Source: Mucispirillum schaedleri | GTDB taxonomy: Bacteria; Chrysiogenota; Deferribacteres; Deferribacterales; Mucispirillaceae | Length of the DNA: 64,000 nucleotides | Assembly (NCBI GenBank): GCA_949287985.1 | Contig: CASEIN010000037.1 | Location: 1 to 64,000, forward strand | Direction of reading: 5' to 3' | Shown here: positions 53,024 through 62,400 of the stretch, one piece after another | Layout: each line of letters opens with the position of its first letter | How positions within the stretch are numbered: the first letter of the stretch is position 1 | Notes under the pieces: generated by a model | The model's database searches: none | Seen by the model: the letters and a program-made list of their open reading frames with translations, nothing else | Told to the model about the DNA's origin: nothing | Program-made: the position numbers and the translations under genes

Positions 53024-54010
53024 CTACCCCTTTTTACCATAGCGTATTCTAGGATCAGCATAGGCATATGCTAAATCAGCAATTAAATTGCCTATTAATG
53101 TAAGTAATGCACCAATTACTAATATTCCCATAATAACAGGATAATCTCGCATAAGCACAGAATTATAAAAAAGCTGTCCCATACCCGGGATACTAAATAT
53201 AGATTCAAATATAACAGAGCTTCCAATAAGCCCAGGGATTGATAGACCTAATATGGTAATAACAGGAAGTAAAGCATTTCGTAAAGCATGAGAAAATAAA
53301 ACTTTTCCTTCACCAATACCCCTTGCTCTTGCTGCTGTAATATAATCTTCATTTAAAACTTCTAATGTAGATGTTCTTGCAAAGCGCGATATACCAGCAA
53401 GTGAGCCAAAAACTGAAATAGCTGTAGGCAGTGCTAAATGAGCTGCAATATCCTTAATTTTTCCCCATGTAGACATGTAATCATATAAATATTCTGTATG
53501 AAGCCCAGAAATTGGAAACCAGCCCAGCCTAATACTAAAGTAATACATACAAATTACTGCCAACCAAAAAGTAGGCACTGCAAAACCTATGAAAACTATT
53601 ACAGTAATAGACTTATCTAATATACTGTTTTGATAATATGCAGAAATAACTCCCAGTGGCAGCCCTATTAAAAAAATAAAAAACATAGCAAGTAGATTTA
53701 GACCAACTGTTATATGCAGCCTTTCGCCTATTTTTTCTGTTACACTTTTACTATCCCCTGCAAAAGATTCACCGAAATCAAAAACTAATATTTTCTTTAA
53801 CCATATTATATATTGTTCCACCAGTGGCTTATCAAGCCCATACATAGCTTCAAATTTTGCTCTTGCCGTTTCTGAATACTTTGCCCCCATATTTGCCCTG
53901 ATTTCTGCCGCATCTCCCGGTGCTAAATGAATAACTATAAAACATATAATGGTAATACCTATAAACATAGGTATCATAGCAAGTAACCTTTTTATTGTGT
54001 ATCGAACCAT
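53024..54010 (-). CDS. peptide/nickel ABC transporter permease (DppB/OppB type)
   Basis: A 328-aa inner-membrane protein: OppB_N start MVRYTIKRLLAMIPMFIGITIICFIVIHLAPGD, six helices, and the EAA loop YITAARARGIGEGKVLFSHALRNALLPV. It pairs with the next gene to form the transmembrane channel of an Opp/Dpp-type importer. AAGGTAAT lies before ATG 54010. First gene of the permease-permease-peptidase-barrel operon, behind a promoter whose spacer holds a 14-bp palindrome. The ATP-binding and substrate-binding components must be encoded elsewhere. Confidence 0.9.
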   Translation of the reverse strand: MVRYTIKRLLAMIPMFIGITIICFIVIHLAPGDAAEIRANMGAKYSETARAKFEAMYGLDKPLVEQYIIWLKKILVFDFGESFAGDSKSVTEKIGERLHITVGLNLLAMFFIFLIGLPLGVISAYYQNSILDKSITVIVFIGFAVPTFWLAVICMYYFSIRLGWFPISGLHTEYLYDYMSTWGKIKDIAAHLALPTAISVFGSLAGISRFARTSTLEVLNEDYITAARARGIGEGKVLFSHALRNALLPVITILGLSIPGLIGSSVIFESIFSIPGMGQLFYNSVLMRDYPVIMGILVIGALLTLIGNLIADLAYAYADPRIRYGKKG

Positions 54011-54045
54011 TTATTACCTTAATTTATTTAATAGCATTACTATAT

Positions 54046-54074
54046 TATTAATAGATACATATGTATCATGTCAA
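54046..54074 (-). promoter_or_regulatory. promoter of the permease-peptidase operon with palindrome in the spacer
   Basis: Minus strand: TTGACA (54074-54069), 17 bases, TTAATA (54051-54046). The spacer contains the perfect palindrome GATACATATGTATC (54054-54067), a likely repressor site. Confidence 0.6.
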
Positions 54075-54165
54075 ATCTTTTTTAATAAATTTGTGCTTTT
54101 ATACTTGTATTTTCTAAAATAAATCATACAAATTATATAAGTTTGTTGTTTTTTATAAAAAAGTA

Positions 54166-54194
54166 TTGATTATTGTTATTATTACTGTTATTAT
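54166..54194 (+). promoter_or_regulatory. promoter of catalase
   Basis: TTGATT (54166-54171), 17 bases, TATTAT (54189-54194), followed by AGGAGG (54202-54207) and ATG 54216. The leader is very short. No convincing PerR or OxyR box seen. Confidence 0.5.
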
Positions 54195-54215
54195 CTTTTT
54201 CAGGAGGATAATGAT

Positions 54216-55718
54216 ATGGATAAAAAATATTTAACAACATCACAAGGGATTCCTGTTGGCAGTGATTTATCATCTGTTACAGCAGGTGAAAGAGAAAATG
54301 GTTATACTTTACTGCAGGATTTTCACTTAGTTGAAAAACTTGCACATTTTAATAGAGAAAGAATACCAGAAAGAGTTGTGCATGCTAAAGGAGCTGGAGC
54401 AAAGGGTTATTTTGAAGTAACTAATGACTTATCTAAATATACTAAAGCAAAACTTTTTTCTAAAGTTGGTAAAAAAACTGATGTATTTTTAAGGTTTTCA
54501 ACAGTTGGCGGCGAAAAAGGTTCTGCTGATTCTGCAAGAGACCCACGTGGTTTTGCTGTTAAATTTTATACAGAAGAAGGTAACTATGATATAGTTGGTA
54601 ATAATACACCAGTATTTTTTATACGCGATGCATTAAAATTCCCAGACCTTATTCATACTCAAAAACGCAACCCACAAACTAATCTGCATGATGCTAATAT
54701 GGCTTGGGATTTCTTCTCACTTACTCCAGAATCTATTCATCAGGTAACTATTCTGTTTTCTGATAGAGGAACACCTTACAGTTACAGGCATATGAATGGA
54801 CATTCAAGCCATACTTTTATGTGGTATAATGATAAAAATGAATATGTATGGGTAAAATACCACTTTAAAACATGCCAGGGTAATAAAACTATGACTAATG
54901 CTGAAGCTGTTGAAATGGCAGGCATTAACCCTGACCATGCTACTGAAGATTTATTTAAAGCAATTGAAAATAATGATTTTCCTGCATGGGACGTGTTTGT
55001 ACAAATTATGACACCAGAACAGGCAAAAAATTATAAATTTGACCCATTTGATGTTACAAAAGTTTGGTATCATAGTGATTTTCCACTTATACCACTTGGT
55101 AAATTAGTGCTTGATAAAAACCCAGATAACTTTTTTGCAGAAGTTGAACAAGTTGCATTCTCACCTGCTAATTTAGTTCCAGGTGTAGCAGCATCGCCTG
55201 ATAAACTTCTACAAGGCAGGCTTTTCGCCTATGGCGATGCTCACAGGTGGCGTTTAGGTTCAAACTCTCACCAAATACCTGTTAATAAACCAAGATGTCC
55301 ATTCCATTCTGGCATAAGAGATGGTGCTATGAATGTGGATAATGGTGGTTCAGAATACCACTATTTCCCAAGCTCATTTACAGGCATTGAAACTAATGCA
55401 GCATTTAACCCACCATTTATTGATATATCTGGCTCTATTGGCAGGCATGATAGGAAATTAGAAGATGTAGATTTTGTTCAGGCTGGTGAACTTTTTGATA
55501 GAGTAATGAATGACAGTGAAAAAGCTAACACCGTATCAAATATTGCTGGAAATTTAGGTGGAGCTAATGAAAATATACAATACAGACAAACTGCACTCTT
55601 TTATAAAGCAAGCCAAAAATATGGCACAATGGTAGCAGAAGCTTTAAAACTTGATATTAATAAAGTAAAAGAACTTGCCGCTTTATCCCAAGAAGAAAGG
55701 GTAAAAGCAACTAAATAA
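54216..55718 (+). CDS. katA: monofunctional haem catalase
   Basis: Decomposes hydrogen peroxide in the cytoplasm. A 500-aa small-subunit clade-3 type: distal histidine His56 in [46 protein letters not shown], and the proximal tyrosine Tyr339 in [14 protein letters not shown]. There is no C-terminal flavodoxin domain. A strong SD (AGGAGG) and near-consensus promoter suggest high expression, and it is monocistronic with a strong terminator. It is useful to an anaerobe or microaerophile exposed to host oxidants. Confidence 0.97.
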   Translation: MDKKYLTTSQGIPVGSDLSSVTAGERENGYTLLQDFHLVEKLAHFNRERIPERVVHAKGAGAKGYFEVTNDLSKYTKAKLFSKVGKKTDVFLRFSTVGGEKGSADSARDPRGFAVKFYTEEGNYDIVGNNTPVFFIRDALKFPDLIHTQKRNPQTNLHDANMAWDFFSLTPESIHQVTILFSDRGTPYSYRHMNGHSSHTFMWYNDKNEYVWVKYHFKTCQGNKTMTNAEAVEMAGINPDHATEDLFKAIENNDFPAWDVFVQIMTPEQAKNYKFDPFDVTKVWYHSDFPLIPLGKLVLDKNPDNFFAEVEQVAFSPANLVPGVAASPDKLLQGRLFAYGDAHRWRLGSNSHQIPVNKPRCPFHSGIRDGAMNVDNGGSEYHYFPSSFTGIETNAAFNPPFIDISGSIGRHDRKLEDVDFVQAGELFDRVMNDSEKANTVSNIAGNLGGANENIQYRQTALFYKASQKYGTMVAEALKLDINKVKELAALSQEERVKATK

Positions 55719-55740
55719 ACTACTCTAATCTCTCAAAAAC

Positions 55741-55772
55741 AAAATGCCGAAGGTAAAAGCCTTCGGCATTTT
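55741..55772. terminator. bidirectional terminator between katA and rfbD
   Basis: Perfect 10-bp stem ATGCCGAAGG (55744-55753) / CCTTCGGCAT (55760-55769) with A residues before and T residues after, so it can work from both sides. Confidence 0.9.
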
Positions 55773-55844
55773 AATTATTAAAACAAACATTAATTTTTAT
55801 AAAATTTTAAATAAAATCTTAATTATAAAATATACTATAAATTA

Positions 55845-56693
55845 TTATTTACCATTATACTGTTCAATATATCTTTTAACAGCATCTTTCCAGTCTGGAA
55901 GTCTTTTAAACCCTGCCTCATCTAATGATGATTTACTTAACCTTGAATTTTTTGGACGCTGTGCTTTAGTTGGATATTCCTCTGTTGTAATGTGATGCAC
56001 TACAACATTTAAACCTGCCACTTGGAAAATATATTCTGCAAAATCAGCCCATGAACAAAGCCCTTCATTTGTAGCATGGTATATTCCGTATTTTTCTGTT
56101 TCTATCATATCACATACCAGTGGAGCTAAATCATATGTGAAAGTAGGGCTGCCTATTTGGTCTGATACAATTTTTAATTCCTTATTGCCACTTGCTAAAC
56201 GAAGCATAGTATTTATAAAATTATTACCATTTACACCAAATACCCAGGAAGTTCTAATTATAAAATATTTATCTAATATTTTCCTAACCTGTTCTTCACC
56301 CTCTAATTTGGTAACACCATAAAAGTTTACAGGACCTGTTGCATCATCTATTTCAAAATATTTATCACCTTTGCCATCAAATACGTAATCCGTTGAAATA
56401 TATACCATTTTAGCATTTATTGTTTTACAGGCAAGGGCAATATATTCTGTGCCGTCACGATTTACACGCCTGCATACATGTTCTTCTGATTCTGCCCTGT
56501 CTACAGCAGTATAGGCAGCACAATGAACTACTACATCTGGTGCATAATTATATACATAATCAAGCACTGCCTGTTTGTTTGTAATATCACATTCATCTCT
56601 ATCGATACCTTGGTTTTCAATGCCTCTTTTTGTAAGCTCATTACACACATCAAAACCAAGCTGCCCCTTTATACCTGTAACAAGAACTTTCAT
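55845..56693 (-). CDS. rfbD: dTDP-4-dehydrorhamnose reductase
   Basis: Last step of dTDP-L-rhamnose synthesis, NAD(P)H-dependent. A 282-aa extended-SDR protein: GIKGQLGFDV nucleotide-binding start, VVHCAAYTAVDRAE, STDYVFDG and the catalytic YGVTKLEGE (Tyr-x3-Lys). The C-terminal region reads AQRPKNSRLSKSSL, usual for RfbD. It lies 3 bases after rfbB and is last in the rfbACBD operon. It ends before the shared terminator region. Confidence 0.95.
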   Translation of the reverse strand: MKVLVTGIKGQLGFDVCNELTKRGIENQGIDRDECDITNKQAVLDYVYNYAPDVVVHCAAYTAVDRAESEEHVCRRVNRDGTEYIALACKTINAKMVYISTDYVFDGKGDKYFEIDDATGPVNFYGVTKLEGEEQVRKILDKYFIIRTSWVFGVNGNNFINTMLRLASGNKELKIVSDQIGSPTFTYDLAPLVCDMIETEKYGIYHATNEGLCSWADFAEYIFQVAGLNVVVHHITTEEYPTKAQRPKNSRLSKSSLDEAGFKRLPDWKDAVKRYIEQYNGK

Positions 56694-56696
56694 AAA

Positions 56697-57716
56697 CTAC
56701 CTTCCTTTATAGTGTAAATCGTAATATTTTTTATATTCCCCATTTATAATATTTTGCCACCATGTTTTATTATCAAGATACCACTGAATTGTCTTTTTAA
56801 TACCATCTTCAAATTTAGTAGCAGGAAGCCACCCAAGCTCGCTGTGTATTTTTGTAGGGTCTATGGCATAACGCATATCATGGCCTGGCCTGTCTGTTAC
56901 ATATTTTATTAAACTTTCGCTTTTATTTAATTCTTTTAAAATTATTTTTACTACTTCTAAATTTGTCTTTTCATTATGGCCACCAATATTATAAACTTCA
57001 CCAACTCTTCCTTTATGGATAATTAAATCAATGGCAGAGCAGTGGTCTTCCACATAAAGCCAGTCACGAACATTTTCACCTTTTCCATAAACTGGAAGCT
57101 CTTTATCTGCTAATGCATTAGCTATCATTAATGGAATAAGTTTTTCTGGAAAATGGTATGGTCCATAGTTATTTGAACATCTTGAAATTGTAACAGGCAG
57201 CTTAAATGTCCTGTGATATGCCTGCACTAATAAATCTGCCGATGCTTTAGATGCAGAATACGGGCTTGATGTATGAAGTGGTGTAGTTTCTGTAAAAAAT
57301 AAATCAGGCCTGTCAAGTGGTAAGTCACCATACACTTCATCTGTTGATACCTGGTGGTATCTCTCTATTCCATATTTTCTACATGTGTCCATTAATACAC
57401 CAGTGCCTAGCACATTAGTCTGCAAAAATATGGAAGGGTTATCGATAGACCTGTCTACATGGCTTTCTGCTGCAAAGTTTACTACTATATTTGGTTTTTC
57501 TTTTTCAAATATTTCATAAACTGCATTTCTATCAGCAATATCAGCTTTGTAAAATTTAAAGTTTGGGTTATTTTGAACACTTTCTAATGTTTCCATATTG
57601 CCAGCATAAGTTAATGCATCAAGGCATATAATTTTATAGTCTTTATATTTATTCATCATATAGTGGACAAAATTACCACCAATAAATCCTGCTCCACCTG
57701 TAACAATTATTTTCAT
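56697..57716 (-). CDS. rfbB: dTDP-glucose 4,6-dehydratase
   Basis: Second step of dTDP-rhamnose synthesis. A 339-aa extended SDR: GGAGFIGGNFVHY NAD-binding motif, NFAAESHVDRSI, STDEVYGDL, and the catalytic YSASKASADLL, followed by the substrate-binding NNYGPYHFPEKLIP. Length is normal. It starts 1 base after the rfbC stop and ends 3 bases before rfbD. Confidence 0.96.
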   Translation of the reverse strand: MKIIVTGGAGFIGGNFVHYMMNKYKDYKIICLDALTYAGNMETLESVQNNPNFKFYKADIADRNAVYEIFEKEKPNIVVNFAAESHVDRSIDNPSIFLQTNVLGTGVLMDTCRKYGIERYHQVSTDEVYGDLPLDRPDLFFTETTPLHTSSPYSASKASADLLVQAYHRTFKLPVTISRCSNNYGPYHFPEKLIPLMIANALADKELPVYGKGENVRDWLYVEDHCSAIDLIIHKGRVGEVYNIGGHNEKTNLEVVKIILKELNKSESLIKYVTDRPGHDMRYAIDPTKIHSELGWLPATKFEDGIKKTIQWYLDNKTWWQNIINGEYKKYYDLHYKGR

Positions 57717-57717
57717 G

Positions 57718-58278
57718 TTATTTCCCCTTATAAATAAAATTTACATCGCTTTCTGATAATTTTGGTGCTGCAGCATCTTTTTCTGAAATTATAGGTTTTT
57801 CTACCTGCCAGTCTACCCCTATTTCTTCATCACACCATAGTATACTTCTATCCTGCTCAGCATTATAGTAATTATCTGCTTTATATAAAAATTCCACATT
57901 ATCTGTTAATGTAACAAAACCATGCCCAAAACCCCTTGGGATTAAAAGCTGGCGTTTATTTTCTGCACTTAATTCCACAGCTACCCATTTTTTATAAGTA
58001 GGAGAACCTTTACGTAAATCAACTGCCACATCTATTACAGCCCCAGAGCAAACCCTAACAAGTTTTGCCTGAGCTGCCTCACCATTTTGAAAATGTATGC
58101 CCCTTAATGTGCCTTTATTGGCAGAAAATGACTGGTTATCCTGCACGAAATCATACTCTAAACCATGTTCTTTCATTTTTTTGGCAGAGTAACTTTCAAA
58201 AAAATAACCTCTTTTATCGCCAAATACTTTTGGTTCTATAATAACAACACCATCAATCTCTGTTTTAATTACATTCAT
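57718..58278 (-). CDS. rfbC: dTDP-4-dehydrorhamnose 3,5-epimerase
   Basis: Third pathway step. A 186-aa cupin-fold epimerase: DKRGYFFESYS, QDNQSFSANKGTLRGIHFQ (the catalytic His is in GIHFQ), VDLRKGSPTYKKW, and IPRGFGHGFVTL. It lies 4 bases after rfbA. Confidence 0.95.
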   Translation of the reverse strand: MNVIKTEIDGVVIIEPKVFGDKRGYFFESYSAKKMKEHGLEYDFVQDNQSFSANKGTLRGIHFQNGEAAQAKLVRVCSGAVIDVAVDLRKGSPTYKKWVAVELSAENKRQLLIPRGFGHGFVTLTDNVEFLYKADNYYNAEQDRSILWCDEEIGVDWQVEKPIISEKDAAAPKLSESDVNFIYKGK

Positions 58279-58282
58279 AATT

Positions 58283-59161
58283 CTACCCTAAATATTTTCC
58301 TTCTGCTACTGTATATAAAAATTCTCCATAAGGACTTTTACCATATTTTTTAGCAGATGCTAAAAGCTCCTCTTTTGAAATCCAACCATGTCTGTATGCT
58401 ATTTCTTCAATGGCAGCAACCTGTATGCCTTGACGTTTTTCTATTACTCTTATAAATTCTCCAGCATAAGATAAAGCTTCTATTGTGCCAGTATCAAGCC
58501 ATGCATAACCTCTGCCTAATGTTATAACATTTAATGAGCCGTCTTTAAGATACATGTTATTTAAATCTGTAATCTCAAGCTCTCCTCTTGCAGATGGTTT
58601 TACTTGATGAGCAAACTCGCAAACTCTATTATCGTAAAAATAAAGCCCTGTTACACAATAATTACTTTTTGGCTGTTTTGGTTTTTCTTCTATAGATATG
58701 GCTTTGCCGTTTTCATCAAACTCAACAATACCAAAACGTTCTGGATCATCAACATAATATCCAAAAATCGTAGCACCGTTTTCACTAGAAGCTGCCCTTT
58801 GTAAATGACGGGAAAGACCGTTGCCGTAGAAAATATTATCACCTAATATCATGGCGCAGCTATCACCATCAATAAATTTTTCACCAATGATGAAAGCTTG
58901 TGCTAAACCGTCAGGACTTGGCTGCACTTCATAGCTTAATTTAATGCCATAATTTGAGCCATCACCTAAAAGCTCCCTAAATTTTGGCAAATCATGAGGG
59001 GTGGAAATAATTAAAATATCCTTTATACCTGCAAGCATTAATGTAGATAATGGATAAAATATCATAGGCTTATCATATACTGGAAGTAACTGTTTTGAAA
59101 TAGTCATTGTTAAGGGATAAAGCCTTGTACCAGATCCACCTGCTAAAATTATACCTTTCAT
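58283..59161 (-). CDS. rfbA: glucose-1-phosphate thymidylyltransferase
   Basis: First step of dTDP-rhamnose synthesis, making dTDP-glucose. A 292-aa nucleotidyltransferase: [11 protein letters not shown] signature, [24 protein letters not shown] (metal-binding Asp), and [24 protein letters not shown] precedes ATG 59161 and a near-consensus promoter drives the four genes. The product feeds rhamnose into LPS O-antigen or another surface glycan; the glycosyltransferases are not in this window. Confidence 0.96.
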   Translation of the reverse strand: MKGIILAGGSGTRLYPLTMTISKQLLPVYDKPMIFYPLSTLMLAGIKDILIISTPHDLPKFRELLGDGSNYGIKLSYEVQPSPDGLAQAFIIGEKFIDGDSCAMILGDNIFYGNGLSRHLQRAASSENGATIFGYYVDDPERFGIVEFDENGKAISIEEKPKQPKSNYCVTGLYFYDNRVCEFAHQVKPSARGELEITDLNNMYLKDGSLNVITLGRGYAWLDTGTIEALSYAGEFIRVIEKRQGIQVAAIEEIAYRHGWISKEELLASAKKYGKSPYGEFLYTVAEGKYLG

Positions 59162-59188
59162 ACTAACCTCATAATAAATATTAATGGT

Positions 59189-59218
59189 ATTATATCAAAA
59201 TGCTTATATATATGTCAA
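59189..59218 (-). promoter_or_regulatory. promoter of rfbACBD
   Basis: Minus strand: TTGACA (59218-59213), 18 bases, TATAAT (59194-59189). Both elements are consensus, about 28 bases before the rfbA start. Confidence 0.75.
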
Positions 59219-59229
59219 GATAACAAAAA

Positions 59230-59604
59230 CTATTTATGTGCTATTACTTCTATTTCCACTAAAACATCTTTAGGAAGCCTTGCTACTTCCACAGTGCTTC
59301 TTGCAGGAAATGGTTTTTGAAAAAATAATTCATATACTTCATTCATCTGCACAAAATCATTCATATCTTTTATAAATACCGTTGTTTTTATAACATTTTT
59401 AATACTTGAACCTTCACTTTCTAATATGGCAGATACATTTTTTAATACTTGAGTAGTCTGTTCTTTAATACCACAAGGTATTTCTGAAGTGGCAGGGTTT
59501 ACTGGAATCTGACCTGAAGCGAAAATTAAGTCATTCCATAAAATACCTTGAGAGTATGGTCCTATTGCCTTTGGAGCGTTTTCTGTTGCTATTTCTTTTT
59601 TCAT
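59230..59604 (-). CDS. ridA: RidA family enamine/imine deaminase
   Basis: A 124-aa trimeric protein that hydrolyses reactive 2-aminoacrylate and related imines formed by PLP enzymes. It shows the family opening AIGPYSQGI, ASGQIPVNP, a central VLKNVSAILESEGSSIKNVIKTTVF, and the RidA signature with active-site Arg in FPARSTVEVARLPKDVLVEIEVIA. AAGGAAAG lies before ATG 59604. It stands alone, divergent from marC. Confidence 0.95.
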   Translation of the reverse strand: MKKEIATENAPKAIGPYSQGILWNDLIFASGQIPVNPATSEIPCGIKEQTTQVLKNVSAILESEGSSIKNVIKTTVFIKDMNDFVQMNEVYELFFQKPFPARSTVEVARLPKDVLVEIEVIAHK

Positions 59605-59731
59605 TGCATTCTTTCCTTTTTAAAGTTTTTTTTAATATGTTACAAGTATAATTATAAGTCAATAAATTTTACTTGATATTATATTAAAAAAGTATATATT
59701 GCCTTTATAAAGTATGATTTAAGGTATAAAT

Positions 59732-60367
59732 ATGTTTGCAAATATAGAATCAGCAGTATATGCAATATTTTTAGCAACTATTGCAGTTATTGCAGTTATG
59801 AACCCTTTTGGTAACCTGCCACAGTTTATAGCCATGACAGATGGCATGCCTGTAAAAATTAGAAAACACTTATTTAGAAATATTTTAATTACAGCCTTTG
59901 TAATAGTAATGATATTTTTATTTGTTGGCTCTGTTGTTATGGACTATATGTTTAGAGTTTCCCTTAATGAACTGCGTATTGCAGGTGGTCTTATTCTTGT
60001 GGTTATGGGTATAAAAAACCTGCTTTTCACAAACACTTCCACCCGTGATTATGCCCATTACCAAGATATGAGCGAAGATGAACTTATTCGCCGCTCTATT
60101 ATACCTATGGCTTTTCCTATGCTTATAGGTCCGGGGACACTTTCCACCGTTGTAGTTATGGCAGCAGAAGGTGGTATGAGAACTACTGTTATTGGTGTAA
60201 TTGTAGCATTTCTTTTTATGGCAGTGCTTTTTTACATGGCTGTATTTATTGAACGATTACTTGGTAAACTTGTGCTTTTTGTTACAGCAAGAATAATGCA
60301 GGTTTTTATTGTTGCAATGGGTGTAAAAATGATGCTAATAGGGCTTGGTGTAAACCCTGTCCACTAA
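59732..60367 (+). CDS. MarC family membrane protein
   Basis: A 211-aa inner-membrane protein with six predicted helices. The family motif AVMNPFGNLPQFIAMT is near the N-terminus and MAFPMLIGPGTLSTVVVMAAE begins the second half, giving the usual two-fold repeat. Annotated as an NAAT/MarC transporter, but E. coli MarC is not a proven drug or amino-acid exporter. AAGG lies upstream of ATG 59732. Its 3' end overlaps the convergent Pro-rich gene by 4 bases. Confidence 0.9.
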   Translation: MFANIESAVYAIFLATIAVIAVMNPFGNLPQFIAMTDGMPVKIRKHLFRNILITAFVIVMIFLFVGSVVMDYMFRVSLNELRIAGGLILVVMGIKNLLFTNTSTRDYAHYQDMSEDELIRRSIIPMAFPMLIGPGTLSTVVVMAAEGGMRTTVIGVIVAFLFMAVLFYMAVFIERLLGKLVLFVTARIMQVFIVAMGVKMMLIGLGVNPVH

Positions 60368-60768
60368 TTGCACTTTAAATCCTTTGGGCATCTACCAAGG
60401 TTTCTTTCATCAGGCACTATTATAAGTGGGTCTGGTTCTTTTGCCATAGGGTCTTTATACCTTAAATCTGGCTCAAAAAGTGGTGGTGCTTCTGGTTCTT
60501 TTTCATAATACCTTTCAAGCATATCTCCCTGCAGCTCTTTATCAAATAATATTTCTGGCTCTTTAAAAGGAAGCTCCATTCTAGTCATATCAGGATCTTC
60601 CACATAGGGCTCATCACGTTCATCTGGATTATTAAATGGGTCAAACAGTTTTGGATCACCATAGGGCTTTGGCTCTTTAGGCTCAACTCCACGCACAATA
60701 GGACCACCTATATTTTGAGCATACACATTTACTGATAATAATAGCAATAAAAATAATACACGCCACAT
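60364..60768 (-). CDS. secreted Pro/Glu/Asp-rich protein
   Basis: A 134-aa protein with signal peptide (residues 1-17, ...VNVYA-QN). The mature part is low-complexity: PKEPKPYGDPKLFDPFNNPDERDEP and repeated EP, DP and PxFEPDL units, probably extended. It ends in RCPKDLKCN with a Cys pair. No family recognised. AAGGTG precedes ATG 60768. It overlaps the marC stop by 4 bases on the opposite strand. It could be a periplasmic spacer or matrix protein. Confidence 0.55.
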   Translation of the reverse strand: MWRVLFLLLLLSVNVYAQNIGGPIVRGVEPKEPKPYGDPKLFDPFNNPDERDEPYVEDPDMTRMELPFKEPEILFDKELQGDMLERYYEKEPEAPPLFEPDLRYKDPMAKEPDPLIIVPDERNLGRCPKDLKCN

Positions 60769-60818
60769 GCTGCACCTTAAGAATATATGACCTTATCATA
60801 AATTATATATAAAATAAA

Positions 60819-60847
60819 TTGATAATTTTTTATTTTAGTTATATTAT
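60819..60847 (+). promoter_or_regulatory. promoter of the 94-aa protein, positioned for a leaderless mRNA
   Basis: TTGATA (60819-60824), 17 bases, TATTAT (60842-60847), then six bases and ATG 60854; no SD. Same geometry as at pheA. Confidence 0.55.
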
Positions 60848-60853
60848 AGTAGT

Positions 60854-61138
60854 ATGAAATTATTATGTATTTTATTTTTATTATTTGCAATACCTTTTAA
60901 TGTTTTTTCTCTCACTTTAGATGAAGCAACCCTTTATGGTCAGCGAATATTAGTGTGTAATAACTATGAATTAAAATACTGGAAGCTTGTTCAGTTTGGC
61001 AATAAAAATAATAACAGCAGCGAATATAGGATATATGATACTATAAAACATAAATCATATCCACTAAACCAATGCTCCCTTTATAAATGCAGCCCTGAGC
61101 CTGACAGAATGTATAAATGCATGATGAGGGATAAATAA
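60854..61138 (+). CDS. small secreted Cys-containing protein
   Basis: A 94-aa protein with a signal peptide (residues 1-19, ...FNVFS-LT). The mature part has five Cys: one in VCNNYELKYW and four near the end (QCSLYKCSPE, YKCMMRDK among them), suggesting disulfides. No family recognised. It lacks an SD and a promoter ends 6 bases before ATG. Its stop overlaps the start of the MFS gene (TAATG), so it drives that gene's translation. Confidence 0.55.
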   Translation: MKLLCILFLLFAIPFNVFSLTLDEATLYGQRILVCNNYELKYWKLVQFGNKNNNSSEYRIYDTIKHKSYPLNQCSLYKCSPEPDRMYKCMMRDK

Positions 61139-62400
61139 TGCTGCATTTAAGACTGCCCTTTCGCTTTGACCCAAATACATTTTCTGCCCTAAAATCAAGG
61201 GAATTTAAGATTTACCTTGCTGGGCAGTCTGCTGCTATGACTGGAGTTTGGGTGCAAAAACTTGCTTCCTCATGGCTTGTATATCGTTTAACCCAGTCCC
61301 CACTAAAACTGGGAATTATAGAGCTTTTAGCAAATGCTCCCATATTTATTGTTGGGCTTTTAGCTGGAGCTTACCTTGAACAGCATGATAAAAGAAAAAC
61401 ACTTATGTTTACACAATTTCTTACTATGATGCATGCTTTAATTATGGCTGTCCTTGTTTTAACAAATACTATTAACTATTACTTAATTATGCTTTTAAGT
61501 TTATTTTTAGGCATAGTTTCTGCTATTGATATGCCTGCACGCCAGTCATCTATTTTACTAATGGTAGAAAACAGGAAAAATTTAAAAAGTGCATTAGCAC
61601 TGCAATCTATGACATTTAATCTTTCACGTTTAATAGGACCTTCTATTGCTGGATTTATTGTTTTTTATGCAGGGGAAGGATTTTGCTTTTTGCTGACTGC
61701 TGTCCTTTATATTCCAGTTTTATATGCGCTTTATATTATAAAATTTAAAGAAATACCACAGGATAATAAAAAACATAACATGGTAAAAGATGTAATAGAT
61801 GGTATAAAATATGTCAAAAACTTTTATACACTAAAAACTATGTTTGTATTTCTAGGTATATTCGGGCTTTTCTCGTATTCCTATACTGTTATGTTTCCTA
61901 TATTTGCTAAAGATATTCTCCATGGGGATTCTAAACTTTTAGGGTTTTTAATGGGCTTTTTTGGCTTTGGTGCTATTATTGGTGCTTTTTCTGTTGCTTC
62001 GCTTGTAAAACTAGAAGAAATGCCAAAACCTGTTGTAAAAGTAAGCCTTTTATACTCCATAAGCCTTGCTTTATTTGCAGTATCACCATATCCTGCCCTT
62101 TCTATGGCTCTTGCCATACCTGCAGGGCTTGGGCTTGTGGCAACATTTATTGCATCTAATACACTTTTTCAAACTATATCATCAGTAGAAATGAGAAGCA
62201 GAGTAATAAGTATATACACCATTGTAAACTTAGGCTTTGGACCAATTGGCTGTTTTTTTGCAGGCTCAATGACTGAAAAGATACCAGTTCAAGCTACTAT
62301 GCTTATATGGTGCTCCATAATGCTTATTGCCTCTATCTTCCTTTTGATTAATATGAAAAAAGTAAATAAAGAAATAAAACCAATAATTAATAATTTCTAA
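61138..62400 (+). CDS. MFS exporter (EntS/MFS_3 type)
   Basis: A 420-aa protein with 12 predicted membrane helices. The N-terminus FRFDPNTFSALKSREFKIYLAGQSAAMTGVWVQKLASSWLVYRLT is typical of the MFS_3 group that includes the enterobactin exporter EntS. The loop 2-3 motif (GAYLEQHDKRKTL) and DMPARQSSILLMVENRKNLKSA are present. The substrate cannot be read; siderophore genes are not nearby. It starts by 1-base overlap with the preceding gene and ends 4 bases into the convergent gene. Confidence 0.88.
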   Translation: MLHLRLPFRFDPNTFSALKSREFKIYLAGQSAAMTGVWVQKLASSWLVYRLTQSPLKLGIIELLANAPIFIVGLLAGAYLEQHDKRKTLMFTQFLTMMHALIMAVLVLTNTINYYLIMLLSLFLGIVSAIDMPARQSSILLMVENRKNLKSALALQSMTFNLSRLIGPSIAGFIVFYAGEGFCFLLTAVLYIPVLYALYIIKFKEIPQDNKKHNMVKDVIDGIKYVKNFYTLKTMFVFLGIFGLFSYSYTVMFPIFAKDILHGDSKLLGFLMGFFGFGAIIGAFSVASLVKLEEMPKPVVKVSLLYSISLALFAVSPYPALSMALAIPAGLGLVATFIASNTLFQTISSVEMRSRVISIYTIVNLGFGPIGCFFAGSMTEKIPVQATMLIWCSIMLIASIFLLINMKKVNKEIKPIINNF

